From: Nocardia cerradoensis NBRC 101014
GTDB lineage: Bacteria; Actinomycetota; Actinomycetes; Mycobacteriales; Mycobacteriaceae
Assembly: GCF_000308535.1 (NCBI RefSeq)
Contig: NZ_BAFW01000008.1
Span: forward strand, 1-64,000
DNA: 64,000 bases
Reading direction: 5' to 3'
Each line of letters begins with the position of its first letter. Position 1 is the stretch's first letter. Of the stretch, positions 37,588 to 49,157 are shown piece by piece. The notes below the pieces were generated by a model, which was not told the DNA's origin, did not search any database, and worked only from the letters and a program-made list of their open reading frames with translations. The position numbers were made by a program, and so were the translations under genes.

Positions 37588-38382
37588 ATGCTGCTGACGA
37601 TCGACGTCCGCAACACCAGTATCGAGATCGGCCTGTTCTCGGGCAGTGGTGCGCACGCGGAACTGGTGCACACCTGGCGTGTGCACACCAATCCGCTGCT
37701 GACCGCCGACGAATTCGCCATGCAGGTACGGGGTTTGGTGGGCGAGCGGCTGGATCAGGTGGTCGGGGTGTCGGCGCTGTCGACGGTGCCGCCGGTGCTG
37801 CGGGAGTTGCGAACCATGCTGGGCCGGTACTGGTCGCATGTGCCGCACGTGCTGGTGGAACCCGGTGTGCGCACCGGAATTCCGCTGCTGGTCGACAATC
37901 CGAAAGAGGTCGGCGCCGACCGGATCGTGAATTGCCTTGCGGCATATCACCGTTTCGAATCGCCGGCGATCGTGGTCGACTTCGGCACCGCCATCTGTGT
38001 CGACCTGGTGTCGGCGAAGGGTGAATTCCTCGGCGGGACGATCGCGCCCGGGGTGGAGATCTCCACCGAGGCGCTGGTGGCCCGCAGTGCGCTGCGGCGC
38101 GCGGAGCTGGCCCGCCCGCGTTCGGTGGTGGGTAAGAACAGCATGGAATGCATGCAGTCCGGTGCGGTGTTCGGCTTCGCCGGACTGGTCGACGGCTTGA
38201 TCGACCGGATTCGCGACGAGCTCGACGCCTTCGCCGGCGACGACGTGTCGGTGGTGGCGACGGGCCCGACCGCACCGCTGATCGTCCCCGAATCCGAGAC
38301 CATCGATCACCACGAGCCGCATCTGACGCTGGACGGCCTGCGTCTGGTCTACGAGCGCAACCAGCAGCGCCGCCGCCCCTGA
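37588..38382 (+). CDS. coaX: Type III pantothenate kinase
   Basis: 264 residues; phosphorylates pantothenate, the first CoA step. The acetate-kinase-fold phosphate loop is [15 protein letters not shown] (with Arg at a position usually Gly), followed by [24 protein letters not shown] and [11 protein letters not shown]. Completes the DUF2520-panC-panD-coaX operon; a hairpin overlaps its stop. Confidence 0.94.
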   Translation: MLLTIDVRNTSIEIGLFSGSGAHAELVHTWRVHTNPLLTADEFAMQVRGLVGERLDQVVGVSALSTVPPVLRELRTMLGRYWSHVPHVLVEPGVRTGIPLLVDNPKEVGADRIVNCLAAYHRFESPAIVVDFGTAICVDLVSAKGEFLGGTIAPGVEISTEALVARSALRRAELARPRSVVGKNSMECMQSGAVFGFAGLVDGLIDRIRDELDAFAGDDVSVVATGPTAPLIVPESETIDHHEPHLTLDGLRLVYERNQQRRRP

Positions 38383-38393
38383 CGGCGCTGCTG
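38362..38393 (+). terminator. Hairpin over the coaX stop
   Basis: CAGCAGCGCCG pairs perfectly with CGGCGCTGCTG across a ten-base loop containing the coaX stop. It separates the pantothenate operon from the cysteine dioxygenase promoter. Confidence 0.65.
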
Positions 38394-38413
38394 TGGGGTG
38401 AAACACACCGCGC

Positions 38414-38441
38414 TTGCACGCGCCGGTCACCCTGCTAGACT
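38414..38441 (+). promoter_or_regulatory. Promoter of the cysteine dioxygenase leader
   Basis: TTGCAC (38414-38419), a 16-base spacer and TAGACT (38436-38441) form a good housekeeping-type promoter. The leader GTG starts seven bases after the -10 box, just where transcription should begin, so the mRNA is probably leaderless. Confidence 0.75.
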
Positions 38442-38448
38442 TCGGCTC

Positions 38449-38490
38449 GTGACTTTCCGCGTGAGCACCCAGGAGTGTTGTCGAGGCTGA
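38449..38490 (+). CDS. Cys-Cys leader peptide (attenuator)
   Basis: A 13-residue reading frame, MTFRVSTQECCRG with GTG start and TGA stop, begins at the predicted first transcribed base. Codons 10 and 11 are tandem TGT (38476-38481). Polycysteine leaderless short frames acting as cysteine-responsive attenuators have been described in mycobacteria; this one precedes cysteine dioxygenase and rhodanese genes and overlaps alternative stem segments. It has no upstream ribosome site and needs none if leaderless. Confidence 0.75.
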   Translation: MTFRVSTQECCRG

Positions 38491-38550
38491 TTCGCCTCGG
38501 CTGATTGTCGAGGCTGCGTTTCCGCCCTCGGCCATCCACTACTCCTGGAG
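38469..38550 (+). promoter_or_regulatory. Attenuator with alternative stems before cysteine dioxygenase
   Basis: Four short segments alternate: CGAGGC (38482-38487), GCCTCG (38494-38499), CGAGGC (38509-38514), CCTCG (38526-38530); neighbours can pair in exclusive combinations. CCAGGAGT (38469-38476), which runs into the Cys codons, is also complementary to ACTCCTGG (38541-38548) that overlaps the GGAG ribosome site of the next gene. Ribosome position on the Cys codons would decide which pairs form. Confidence 0.65.
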
Positions 38551-38558
38551 CTTCGCTC

Positions 38559-39218
38559 ATGCGTTCCTCTGTAATCGCCTCTGCTGTTACCTCCGCCGCG
38601 AGTGCTGACGCCGCGCGTCGCCGGACGGGGCAGTTGCCGCCCACTCGCCCGGCCAATCGGCTCGCCGCGGAGATCACCGATCGTTCGGTCTCGTCCGCGT
38701 TGCCGACCCGGCTGCGTCCGGCGGATCTGCTGCGGCTGACCGACGAGGGTGCCGAGGACGTACTGGCCGGCCGCTTCGACCATCTGCTCCCGTCGGCCGG
38801 CGTGTGGCCCACCGAAAACCGTTGGGCGGTACGCCTTCTCGCCGACGATGAGGTCGACGTCTGGTTGATCAGCTGGGTGCCGGACCGGTCGACGGAATTA
38901 CACGACCATGCCGGCTCGCTCGGCGCCCTGACCGTGCTGAGCGGCGCGCTCTCGGAATTCCGCTGGAACGGTAAGGAATTGCGTCAGCGCACCCTCGCCG
39001 CCGGCGATCAGGCCTCGTTCCCGCTCGGCTGGGTACACGACGTGGTGCGTGCCCCGGACCACGTCGCGGGTGTGCCCGAACCGTCGAATCCGACGCTGTC
39101 GGTACACGCGTATTCACCACCCCTGTCCGCCATGTCGTATTACGAAGTGACCGGCCACGGAACGTTGCGGCGCACCCGTACCGTGCTCACCGACCAGCCC
39201 GAAGGCGATGTGAAATGA
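38559..39218 (+). CDS. Cysteine dioxygenase type I
   Basis: 219 residues. A cupin that oxidises cysteine to cysteine sulfinate. Iron ligands His115 and His117 (TELHDHAG) and His160 (GWVHDVV) are present, as is the late catalytic SVHAYSPPL (His183, Tyr185). The first 35 residues are not part of the fold. GGAG lies eight bases before the ATG. Expression is probably gated by the upstream Cys-codon leader. The stop overlaps the rhodanese gene, so sulfinate chemistry and sulfur transfer are linked. Confidence 0.9.
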   Translation: MRSSVIASAVTSAASADAARRRTGQLPPTRPANRLAAEITDRSVSSALPTRLRPADLLRLTDEGAEDVLAGRFDHLLPSAGVWPTENRWAVRLLADDEVDVWLISWVPDRSTELHDHAGSLGALTVLSGALSEFRWNGKELRQRTLAAGDQASFPLGWVHDVVRAPDHVAGVPEPSNPTLSVHAYSPPLSAMSYYEVTGHGTLRRTRTVLTDQPEGDVK

Positions 39219-39652
39219 CGCACACGCATCTCACCATCAATGACATGCTGGAGGCGGCGCGCGCGCGATTGACGCGCATGTACGCGTTCGAATTACCCGA
39301 GGCGATCGCGCGCGGCGCCCTGCTGGTCGATATTCGCCCGCAAGCCCAGCGCGTCAAGGAGGGCACCCTGCCGGGCGCCTTGGTGATCGAGCGCAATGTG
39401 CTGGAGTGGCGGCTCGACCCCACCAGCCCCGCGCGGCTCGCGCTGGCCACCGATCACGATCGCGAATGGGTGATCGTCTGCTCGGAGGGTTACACCTCTA
39501 GTTTGGCGGCCGCCACACTGCAGGAGTTGGGTCTGCACCGGGCCACCGATCTGGTCGGTGGCTATCAGGCGGTAAAGGCCGCGGGGCTGCTGTCGGTGGC
39601 CGCCGGCGCACCGCATCTGGCCGGTGAGATCAACGCACTCGTCTCGCTGTAA
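39215..39652 (+). CDS. Rhodanese-like sulfurtransferase
   Basis: 145 residues, one rhodanese domain. LLVDIRPQAQRVKEGTLPGA and the active loop VCSEGYTSSLAA with Cys89 as the persulfide carrier; GGYQAVKAAGL closes the domain. ATG overlaps the dioxygenase stop (ATGA), so the pair is translationally coupled and likely handles cysteine-derived sulfur. The natural acceptor is unknown. Confidence 0.9.
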   Translation: MTHTHLTINDMLEAARARLTRMYAFELPEAIARGALLVDIRPQAQRVKEGTLPGALVIERNVLEWRLDPTSPARLALATDHDREWVIVCSEGYTSSLAAATLQELGLHRATDLVGGYQAVKAAGLLSVAAGAPHLAGEINALVSL

Positions 39653-39718
39653 TCGCCCGGGTGAGCGGGGGTCGGGCGCGCGCAAAAGGATTTCCGGCGC
39701 ACGATAGGGTGGTTCGCT

Positions 39719-41284
39719 GTGAGCACCCCGAACAGCCCTTCGTCCGGTGGCTCCGCGGGCCGGGTTCCTGCGGGGCAATCGCATCCTGCCGCAGCGGAAG
39801 TCGACGTTCCCGAACAGATGCGGATCCGCCGGGAGAAGCGTGAGCGGCTGATCGACGCGGGCGTCGAGGCGTATCCGGTCGTGGTGCCGCGGACCCACAG
39901 CCTCGCCGAGATCCGCGCCGCCTATCCCGACCTCGAGCCCGACACCAGCACCGGAGTGCAGGCCGGTGTGGCCGGCCGGGTCATCTTCATGCGCAATACC
40001 GGCAAACTGTGCTTCGCCACGCTGCAGGAGGGTGACGGCACCAAGCTGCAGGCGATGATCAGTCTGAACGGTGTCGGTGCCGACGCGCTGGCGGCGTGGA
40101 AGGCCGATGTCGATCTGGGCGATTTCGTCTTCGTGCACGGCGAGGTCATCTCCTCCCGTACCGGGGAACTGAGCGTGATGGCCGATTCCTGGTCGATGGC
40201 GGCCAAATCGCTGCGTCCGCTGCCGGTGGCGCACAAGGAGTTGAGCGAGGAGTCGCGGGTCCGGCAGCGCTATGTCGACCTCATCGTGCGGCCGGAGGCG
40301 CGGGAGAACGCCCGCACCCGGATCGCGGCGGTGCGCGCACTGCGAAATGCGTTGGAGCGCAGGGGTTTCCTCGAGGTCGAGACGCCGATGTTGCAGACCC
40401 TGCACGGGGGCGCGGCGGCGCGTCCGTTCGTCACCCATTCCAATGCGCTGGATATGGATCTGTATCTGCGCATCGCGCCGGAGTTGTTCCTCAAGCGATG
40501 CGTGGTGGGCGGGATCGAGAAGGTCTTCGAGATCAACCGCAACTTCCGCAACGAGGGCGCCGACTCGACGCATTCGCCCGAGTTCGCGATGTTGGAAACT
40601 TATGAGGCCTACGGCACCTACGACGATTCCGCGCTGATGATGCGGGAATTGATCCAGGAAGTCGCGCAAGAGGTCTTCGGCACTCAGGTCGTCACGCTCG
40701 CCGACGGTACGGAATACGATCTGAGTGGTGAGTGGAACACCGTCGAGATGTATCCCTCGCTATCCGATTCGCTGGGGGTCGAGGTAACGCCGGAAACTAC
40801 TGTTCCGGAATTGCTGGCACTGGCCGATCGAGTCGGTCTGGAAATTCCTCCGGACAAGGGTTACGGCCACGGCAAACTTGTCGAGGAACTGTGGGAACAC
40901 AGCTATGGCGACAAGCTCTATGCCCCCACTTTCGTGCGTGACTTCCCGGTGGAGACGTCGCCGCTGACGCGGCAGCACCGAAGTAAGCCGGGCGTCACGG
41001 AGAAGTGGGATCTGTATGTCCGCGGATTCGAGTTGGCCACCGGCTATTCGGAACTCGTGGATCCGGTCGTGCAGCGGGAACGTTTTGTCGACCAGGCCAG
41101 ACTGGCCGCCGCTGGTGACGACGAGGCCATGCGGCTGGACGAGGACTTCCTCGCCGCCATGGAACACGGTATGCCGCCGACAACGGGTACCGGTATGGGA
41201 ATCGACCGCTTGCTGATGGCACTGACCGGACTCGGAATCCGGGAAACCATACTCTTCCCAATTGTGCGTCCGTCCGGTCGCTGA
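39719..41284 (+). CDS. lysS: Lysyl-tRNA synthetase, class II
   Basis: 521 residues from a GTG. After an N-terminal OB-fold anticodon-binding domain ([20 protein letters not shown]), class II motifs follow: motif 2 [20 protein letters not shown] and motif 3 [13 protein letters not shown]. The first 35 residues are a low-complexity tail. It precedes lsr2 as in mycobacteria. Confidence 0.96.
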   Translation: MSTPNSPSSGGSAGRVPAGQSHPAAAEVDVPEQMRIRREKRERLIDAGVEAYPVVVPRTHSLAEIRAAYPDLEPDTSTGVQAGVAGRVIFMRNTGKLCFATLQEGDGTKLQAMISLNGVGADALAAWKADVDLGDFVFVHGEVISSRTGELSVMADSWSMAAKSLRPLPVAHKELSEESRVRQRYVDLIVRPEARENARTRIAAVRALRNALERRGFLEVETPMLQTLHGGAAARPFVTHSNALDMDLYLRIAPELFLKRCVVGGIEKVFEINRNFRNEGADSTHSPEFAMLETYEAYGTYDDSALMMRELIQEVAQEVFGTQVVTLADGTEYDLSGEWNTVEMYPSLSDSLGVEVTPETTVPELLALADRVGLEIPPDKGYGHGKLVEELWEHSYGDKLYAPTFVRDFPVETSPLTRQHRSKPGVTEKWDLYVRGFELATGYSELVDPVVQRERFVDQARLAAAGDDEAMRLDEDFLAAMEHGMPPTTGTGMGIDRLLMALTGLGIRETILFPIVRPSGR

Positions 41285-41398
41285 GTACCGGGATTGAATG
41301 CCGATTCCCCGTCTTGGAAATTTCGTATCTAGAGGTATTCTCGACTCGGGCATCGGCCTGGTATCCGGGTCGCACGATTTCGAGAGGACGTTCATCTC

Positions 41399-41764
41399 AT
41401 GGCAAAGAAGGTCACCGTTAGCCTGATCGACGATGTCGATGGTGAGTCCATTGCGGACGAGACCATCGAGTTCGCGATCGACGGTGTTTCGTACGAGATC
41501 GACCTGTCCGCGGCGAATGCGGCGAAGCTGCGCGACGGGCTGGACGTGTGGGTCGCCAATGCCCGTCGGGTGAGCGGTCGCCGGCGCAGCAAGCCGGTCG
41601 GTGCGACCACCGGTGCGCCGAAGGGCCGAGTTTCCATGGATCGCGAACAGAGTGCGGCAATTCGGGAATGGGCGCGGCGCAAGGGCCACAAGGTTTCCGC
41701 GCGCGGTCGCATCTCCGCCGATGTCGTGGAGAGCTACCACAAGGAAGTCGGCCGCAACAACTAG
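41399..41764 (+). CDS. lsr2: Lsr2 nucleoid-associated protein
   Basis: 121 residues. An H-NS-like xenogeneic silencer that bridges AT-rich DNA. The N-terminal oligomerisation domain is [16 protein letters not shown] to about residue 60; the C-terminal DNA-binding domain has [17 protein letters not shown], where RGR inserts in the minor groove. GAGAGGAC precedes the ATG. Monocistronic with a strong terminator. Confidence 0.97.
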   Translation: MAKKVTVSLIDDVDGESIADETIEFAIDGVSYEIDLSAANAAKLRDGLDVWVANARRVSGRRRSKPVGATTGAPKGRVSMDREQSAAIREWARRKGHKVSARGRISADVVESYHKEVGRNN

Positions 41765-41792
41765 TGCGGTCGAAAAGACCCGGCTGCGTCTG

Positions 41793-41840
41793 TGCCGCTG
41801 CCGCCCGGAGGAATCGTGCGACGTCCGGGCGGCAGCGGCA
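41793..41840 (+). terminator. lsr2 terminator
   Basis: Perfect 16-bp stem TGCCGCTGCCGCCCGG / CCGGGCGGCAGCGGCA with a 16-base loop, followed by TTT, 28 bases past the lsr2 stop. Confidence 0.85.
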
Positions 41841-41980
41841 TTTCCATGCGGTGACGGCATTTCCGCGGTCGCGCGCGGACGGCCCGGCGTGGTGATCTTG
41901 CTCGCCGCCGCGTCGGCGCGGCACCATGGGGCCTATGCAGACCACGTCACTGGCGGTACGAGAGTGGGGGTAGCAACGCG

Positions 41981-42604
41981 GTGACGGACATTCACGAATC
42001 GTTTCTCCGGTTCATCGACGACACGGGCAGCCGGCACGAACTGGCGCTGACCCCGGATCATCAGCGCATCACCATCGGGCGTTCGCCGCAGGCGGATCTG
42101 TCGCTGGGCTGGGATGCGGAGGTGTCGCGACTGCACGCGGCCGTGGAATATCTCGGCGCGCACTGGACGATCGTCGACGACGGACTGTCGCGCAACGGCA
42201 CCTTCGTCAACGGGGAGCGACTGGTCGGCCGCCGCCGGCTCGAGGCCGGCGACCGCATCCGGGTCGGTACCTCGACGCTGTCGTTCCACGATTACACCGG
42301 CACGGTCGACGACGCGACCCGGACTTCGGTCGGCTCGGTCCCGAGTCCGCGATCGCTCACCGATACCCAGCGCGCGGTACTGATCGCGCTGTGCCGCCCA
42401 TATCGCGACAACACCGAATTCGCCACGCCCGCATCCAATCAGCAGATCGCCGACGAGTTGTACCTGAGCGTGGATGCGATCAAAACCCATCTGCGCGCGC
42501 TGTTTTCGAAGTTCGGCGTCGAAGACCTGCCGCAGAACCAGAAGCGGGTGCGGCTGGCTGCGCTGGCCATCCAGAACGGCATCATCTCGCACCGCGACCT
42601 CTGA
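41981..42604 (+). CDS. FHA domain protein with C-terminal winged helix
   Basis: 207 residues from a GTG. The FHA domain (about 15-105) has ITIGRSPQADLSLG, VSRLHAAVEY and DDGLSRNGTFVNG, the residues that bind phosphothreonine. Residues 125-205 form a helix-turn-helix-like domain (TDTQRAVLIALCRP, NQQIADELYLSVDAIKTHLR). This pairing suggests a regulator read by Ser/Thr kinase signalling; no kinase is adjacent here, though one lies at the window's left end. Confidence 0.85.
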   Translation: MTDIHESFLRFIDDTGSRHELALTPDHQRITIGRSPQADLSLGWDAEVSRLHAAVEYLGAHWTIVDDGLSRNGTFVNGERLVGRRRLEAGDRIRVGTSTLSFHDYTGTVDDATRTSVGSVPSPRSLTDTQRAVLIALCRPYRDNTEFATPASNQQIADELYLSVDAIKTHLRALFSKFGVEDLPQNQKRVRLAALAIQNGIISHRDL

Positions 42605-42683
42605 TACCGGCCGCCGAATGTGACCGGCGATTCCGGTTACCCGCCGGTATCGATCCGAATGGTCCCTTTCCCCGCTAGCGTGT

Positions 42684-42697
42684 TGAAACACGTTCTA
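42684..42697. promoter_or_regulatory. KstR-type operator
   Basis: TGAAACACGTTCTA fits TNNAACNNGTTNNA, the 14-base box recognised by the cholesterol-catabolism repressor KstR, at every fixed position. It lies 23 bases before the lipase ATG, an ideal repressor position. Confidence 0.65.
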
Positions 42698-42720
42698 GTT
42701 TTTTTTGGGAGGGGATCCCG

Positions 42721-43686
42721 ATGCCGTCTCATTTCGCGCATCTGCCGCGCCGGGCGCTGGGAGCCGCGCTCGTTCTGGCGATCTCGAGCATTCTGTGGGT
42801 GACCGCCGCCGCCGCGGCCCACGCCGAATATCCGGTGGACTACAACTTCTTCTCCGGCATTCCGTACGAGCTGCGAAATCCGGGTGGATCCCTGCCCGGC
42901 GCCGACGACTGGTCGTGCCGGCCCAGCGACGCCCATCCCGAACCGGTCGTGCTGGTGCACGGCACCGGCGGCGGGGCGCAGACGAACTGGGGCGTGTACG
43001 CGCCGCTGCTGGCCAACGCGGGTTACTGCGTCTATTCGCTGACCTACGGCGCCTACGATCTGCCGTGGCCGCTCTCGGCGATCGGCGGGATGCGGCCGAT
43101 CGAGGACAGTTCGGCGGAACTCGCGGCATTCGTGGACCGGGTGCTGGCGGCGACCGGCGCCGAGAAGGTCGATCTGATCGCGCATTCGCAGGGCAATCTG
43201 GTGGGCAACTACTTCGTGAAGCGACTGGGCGGTGCCGACAAGGTCGACAAGTTCGTGGCCATCGCGGCGCCGTGGCTGGGCACCTTCGGCCCGGTGATCG
43301 ACCCGGCTCGCGAAATCGCGCGGCGCCTGGGCGCGGCGCCGGCCTTCGACGCCGCCCTGGGGGCGAGCCCCTGTGCCGCCTGCGCGCAGATGACGGGTAG
43401 CACGGACTTCATCCGCTCCCTGAACGCCGACGGCGTCTACGACCCGGACGTCACCTACACCAATATCGAGACCCGCTACGACGAGCTGGTGGTGCCGTAC
43501 ACCGTCGCCCTGGTGCCCGGCCCGACGACGACGAACATCGTGGTCCAGGACGGCTGCGCGGCGGACTACTCGGAGCACGCGGGCATCGCGGGCAGCGACC
43601 GGGCGGCGGCGTTCGCGCTCAACGCCCTGGATCCGGACGATCCGCAGGCGGTGCCCTGCCACTTCATCCCGCCGATCACCGGATAG
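42721..43686 (+). CDS. Secreted alpha/beta-hydrolase lipase
   Basis: 321 residues with a signal peptide (LGAALVLAISSILWVTAAAAAHAE, cleavage near AHA-EY). The oxyanion loop HGTGGGAQTNW, nucleophile Ser156 in AHSQGN, and a late SEHAGIAGS with His fit the class 2 lipase/esterase family; six Cys may form disulfides. The GGGAGGGG ribosome site follows a T-run. A KstR-type box in the promoter suggests induction during steroid or steryl-ester use, where it could release free sterol or fatty acid (inference). Confidence 0.87.
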   Translation: MPSHFAHLPRRALGAALVLAISSILWVTAAAAAHAEYPVDYNFFSGIPYELRNPGGSLPGADDWSCRPSDAHPEPVVLVHGTGGGAQTNWGVYAPLLANAGYCVYSLTYGAYDLPWPLSAIGGMRPIEDSSAELAAFVDRVLAATGAEKVDLIAHSQGNLVGNYFVKRLGGADKVDKFVAIAAPWLGTFGPVIDPAREIARRLGAAPAFDAALGASPCAACAQMTGSTDFIRSLNADGVYDPDVTYTNIETRYDELVVPYTVALVPGPTTTNIVVQDGCAADYSEHAGIAGSDRAAAFALNALDPDDPQAVPCHFIPPITG

Positions 43687-43977
43687 TCCGGGTCCGGGCC
43701 GCGCACCCGCCGTCGCGAAGCGGAAGCGGAAAATTCAGCTGTGGGCGTAGTTGCTGGGGAAACGATCCGGGTTGGAGTCGCGTTAGAACGGTATGACTCG
43801 CGTTGTCGCCCGTTCGCAATAGGGTGGACGGACGACGGCCGTGACCCCCGCCAACTACAGTAGAGGCGGGGGATGCAACCCCAGGGCTTCATGGCAGGCT
43901 GGCGCCACAGGTGTGAAGCACGAAGCACAACAGCAGCGCCGGATGCCGTGGATAGCGGAGCAGGAAGTGAGGGAGCG

Positions 43978-46527
<2,550 letters not shown>

Positions 46528-46546
46528 GTAGTCCATACGAATCGAC

Positions 46547-46581
46547 CGATGCCGGTCACCCCGACGGGGTGACCGGCATCG
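46547..46581 (+). terminator. clpC terminator
   Basis: Perfect 16-bp stem CGATGCCGGTCACCCC / GGGGTGACCGGCATCG with a GAC loop, 19 bases after clpC. Confidence 0.88.
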
Positions 46582-46672
46582 TCGTATCCGGGTCTCCTGC
46601 CCTGAAAATGAGTGGCGGCCGCGCCGGAACCTGTTCCATGCTGGCGATATTCGCGAGTGGAAAGAGGGCTGT

Positions 46673-47458
46673 GTGCTGACCGATGCCGAGGTGGAGGGCT
46701 TCGTCGCCGAGGGTTTCGTCCGAGTGGAGGGTGCGTTCTCCGAGTCCACCGCGGCCGAGGGGCGGGAAATCCTCTGGCGCGCAACCGGATGCGATCCGGC
46801 GGATTCCGGAACGTGGACCCGGCCGGTGGTCCGGCTGCCCGGATTCGCCGACCCGCCGTTCGCCCGGGCCGCGCGCAGTCCGCTGCTGGCGCAGGCATGT
46901 GATCGGCTGGTCGGCGCGGGCCGATGGGTCGCGTGCCAGGGGCTGGGCACCTTCCCGATTCGCTTCCCGAGCGAGCAGCCGCCGGGCGACGACGGATGGC
47001 ATATCGACGCGAGTTTCCCGGGCGAGGATCCGCAGGACTATCTGCGGTGGCGCATCAACGTGCGGTCGCGGGGCCGGGGCCTGCTGATGCTGTTCCTGTT
47101 CTCCGACGTCGGCCCCGACGATGCGCCGACGCGGATCCGGGTGGGCTCGCATCTGCGGATGGCGAAGGTGCTGGAGCCGTACGGTGCCGCCGGGGTCGCG
47201 ATGTCGGACCTGGCCGAGGACTTCGCCGCCACCGCGGGTCTTCCGGAAGTCGCGGCGACCGGCCGGGCCGGAGATGTGTATCTGTGCCACCCGTTCCTGG
47301 TGCATGCCGCCCAGGCGCATCGCGGCCGGAACCCGAAATTCATGGCCCAGCCGCCGCTGCAGCTGCGCGAACCGTGCGTGCTGGACCGGCCCGACGGTGC
47401 GTATTCACCGCTGGAGCTGGCGATCCGGCGGGGACTCGAGCTCGGCGCCACCCGCTGA
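46673..47458 (+). CDS. Phytanoyl-CoA dioxygenase (PhyH) family protein
   Basis: 261 residues from a GTG. A non-haem Fe(II)/2-oxoglutarate oxygenase: HxD in DGWHIDASFPG, the second His in YLCHPFLVHAAQ and the 2-oxoglutarate Arg in HRGRNPKF. Family members hydroxylate varied small molecules, so the substrate is not assigned. A separate unit between clpC and the LLM gene. Confidence 0.85.
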   Translation: MLTDAEVEGFVAEGFVRVEGAFSESTAAEGREILWRATGCDPADSGTWTRPVVRLPGFADPPFARAARSPLLAQACDRLVGAGRWVACQGLGTFPIRFPSEQPPGDDGWHIDASFPGEDPQDYLRWRINVRSRGRGLLMLFLFSDVGPDDAPTRIRVGSHLRMAKVLEPYGAAGVAMSDLAEDFAATAGLPEVAATGRAGDVYLCHPFLVHAAQAHRGRNPKFMAQPPLQLREPCVLDRPDGAYSPLELAIRRGLELGATR

Positions 47459-47533
47459 CTACGCGCGGGGACGTACCCGGGATGTGTTCTGCGGACGGAT
47501 GATTCGCGCCGCCCGGAGGCCGAGGCTGAAGTC

Positions 47534-48442
47534 ATGGACATCGGATTGCATCTCACGAACTTCGCGCTGGACACCCCCTCGGAACGGATCGGATCGCGTC
47601 TGGCCGAGGTGGTCCGCACGGCCGAGGGCAGCGGGTTCTCGCTCATCGCGGTGGGTGATCATCTCTGGCAGAGCCCGTGGCTGGGGCGTGTGGAACAGAA
47701 TGTGCTGGAGGCGTATTCGACGCTGTCGTTCATCGCGGCGCACACCTCGCGGGTGCAGCTGACCGCCGTGGTGTCGGGCGTGCACTATCGGCATCCCGCC
47801 ATGCTCGGGAAGCTCGTCACCACCTTGGATGTGCTGTCCGGCGGCCGAGCCTGGCTGGGGATCGGGACCGGCACCTCGACCGGCGATGTGGAGGGTTACG
47901 GCCTGCCGTTCCCGCCGCTGCGCGACCGCTACGAGATGCTGGAGGAGGCGCTGCGGATCTGCCGGGCCATGTGGACCGGCGAGCATGGAGGGTCGGAACC
48001 CTTGTCCGGCAAGCACTTTCACGTCGAACGCCCGCTCAACGCCCCGCAGGCCGTGCGGACCACGCTCTCGGGGCAGCATCGCCCGCATCCGCCGGTGCTC
48101 ATCGGCGGGGACGGTGCGCGGCGCACGCTGCCGCTGGTGGCACGGTACGCGGATGTGGCGAGCCTGCGGCCGGGGCCCGAGCTGGCGAGCAAGATCGAAC
48201 TGCTGGACCGGTTGTGCGTGGAGATCGGGCGCGATCCGCGCGAGGTCCGCAAGAGCTGTGTCTTCGCCTTCGATCTCGGACCGGGCGGGGGCGGCGTCGG
48301 TCAGGTGCTGGGGCAGCTGAAGCGGATGGCGGATATGGGTATCGACCTGGTGATCGGACGGGTGGCCGGCGTCGACGACCTGACGCCCCTGGAGGTGATG
48401 GGGCGCGAGGTGATTCCGGTGGCTGCGGAATTCGGTCGCTGA
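47534..48442 (+). CDS. LLM-class (F420-dependent) oxidoreductase
   Basis: 302 residues. Luciferase-like TIM barrel with IAVGDHLWQSPW, LGIGTGTSTGDVEGYGLPFPP and RYEMLEEALRICRAMW. In Mycobacteriales most such enzymes use coenzyme F420; whether this uses F420 or FMN is inferred only. 75 bases after the PhyH gene, so possibly the same transcript. Confidence 0.85.
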   Translation: MDIGLHLTNFALDTPSERIGSRLAEVVRTAEGSGFSLIAVGDHLWQSPWLGRVEQNVLEAYSTLSFIAAHTSRVQLTAVVSGVHYRHPAMLGKLVTTLDVLSGGRAWLGIGTGTSTGDVEGYGLPFPPLRDRYEMLEEALRICRAMWTGEHGGSEPLSGKHFHVERPLNAPQAVRTTLSGQHRPHPPVLIGGDGARRTLPLVARYADVASLRPGPELASKIELLDRLCVEIGRDPREVRKSCVFAFDLGPGGGGVGQVLGQLKRMADMGIDLVIGRVAGVDDLTPLEVMGREVIPVAAEFGR

Positions 48443-48457
48443 CGGCCGGCGCCCGGG

Positions 48458-49123
48458 CTACTGCCAGCCGGGGCGGACCAGGCCGGATTCGTAGGCCATC
48501 ACCACCAGTTGCGTCCGGTCCCGGGCGCCGAGTTTCACCAGGATTCGACTCACATGGGTGCGGGCGGTGGCGGGACTCATGAAGAGCCGCCGGCCGATTT
48601 CGGCGTTGGTGAGCCCTTCGGCGACCAGCGCCATCACTTCGCGCTCGCGGTCGGTGAGTTCGGACAGGGCCGCGGTGGGCGCGGGTTTGGCGTGGGTGGC
48701 GAATTCGGCGACCAGGCGGCGGGTGACGCTGGGCGAAAGCAGTGCGTCCCCGTCGGCGACCACCCGCACCGCCCGCACCAGATCCGCGGGTTCGGTGTGT
48801 TTGACCAGGAACCCCGTGGCGCCCGACCGCATGGCCTCGAAGACGTACTCGTCGAGTTCGAAGGTGGTGAGGACCACCACCTTCACCTCGGCGAGGTCGG
48901 GATCGGCGGCGATCTCCCGGGTCGCGGCCAGGCCGTCGAGCACCGGCATCCGGATATCCATCAGAACCACATCTGGGCGCAGTTCCCGGGTCAGCCGCAC
49001 TGCCTGCTCACCGTTGTCGGCCTCGCCCACGACCGCGATTCCGTCCTGAGCGTCCAGCAGCGCGGCGAATCCGGCGCGGACCAAGGCTTGGTCGTCGGCG
49101 ACCAGCACGCGAATGTCGTTCAC
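48458..49123 (-). CDS. LuxR-type response regulator
   Basis: 221 residues from a GTG with AGGAGG upstream. Receiver domain: VADDQ, phosphoacceptor Asp in VVLMDIRMP, LTTFE and the Lys of FLVKH. C-terminal LuxR helix-turn-helix LTDREREVMALVAEGLTNAEIGRRL. It pairs with the histidine kinase gene just upstream, and with it likely controls the divergent ABC exporter. Confidence 0.93.
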   Translation of the reverse strand: MNDIRVLVADDQALVRAGFAALLDAQDGIAVVGEADNGEQAVRLTRELRPDVVLMDIRMPVLDGLAATREIAADPDLAEVKVVVLTTFELDEYVFEAMRSGATGFLVKHTEPADLVRAVRVVADGDALLSPSVTRRLVAEFATHAKPAPTAALSELTDREREVMALVAEGLTNAEIGRRLFMSPATARTHVSRILVKLGARDRTQLVVMAYESGLVRPGWQ

Positions 49124-49157
49124 GAAACCTCCTGTAGCTCAGGGTATTCGGAGCCGA

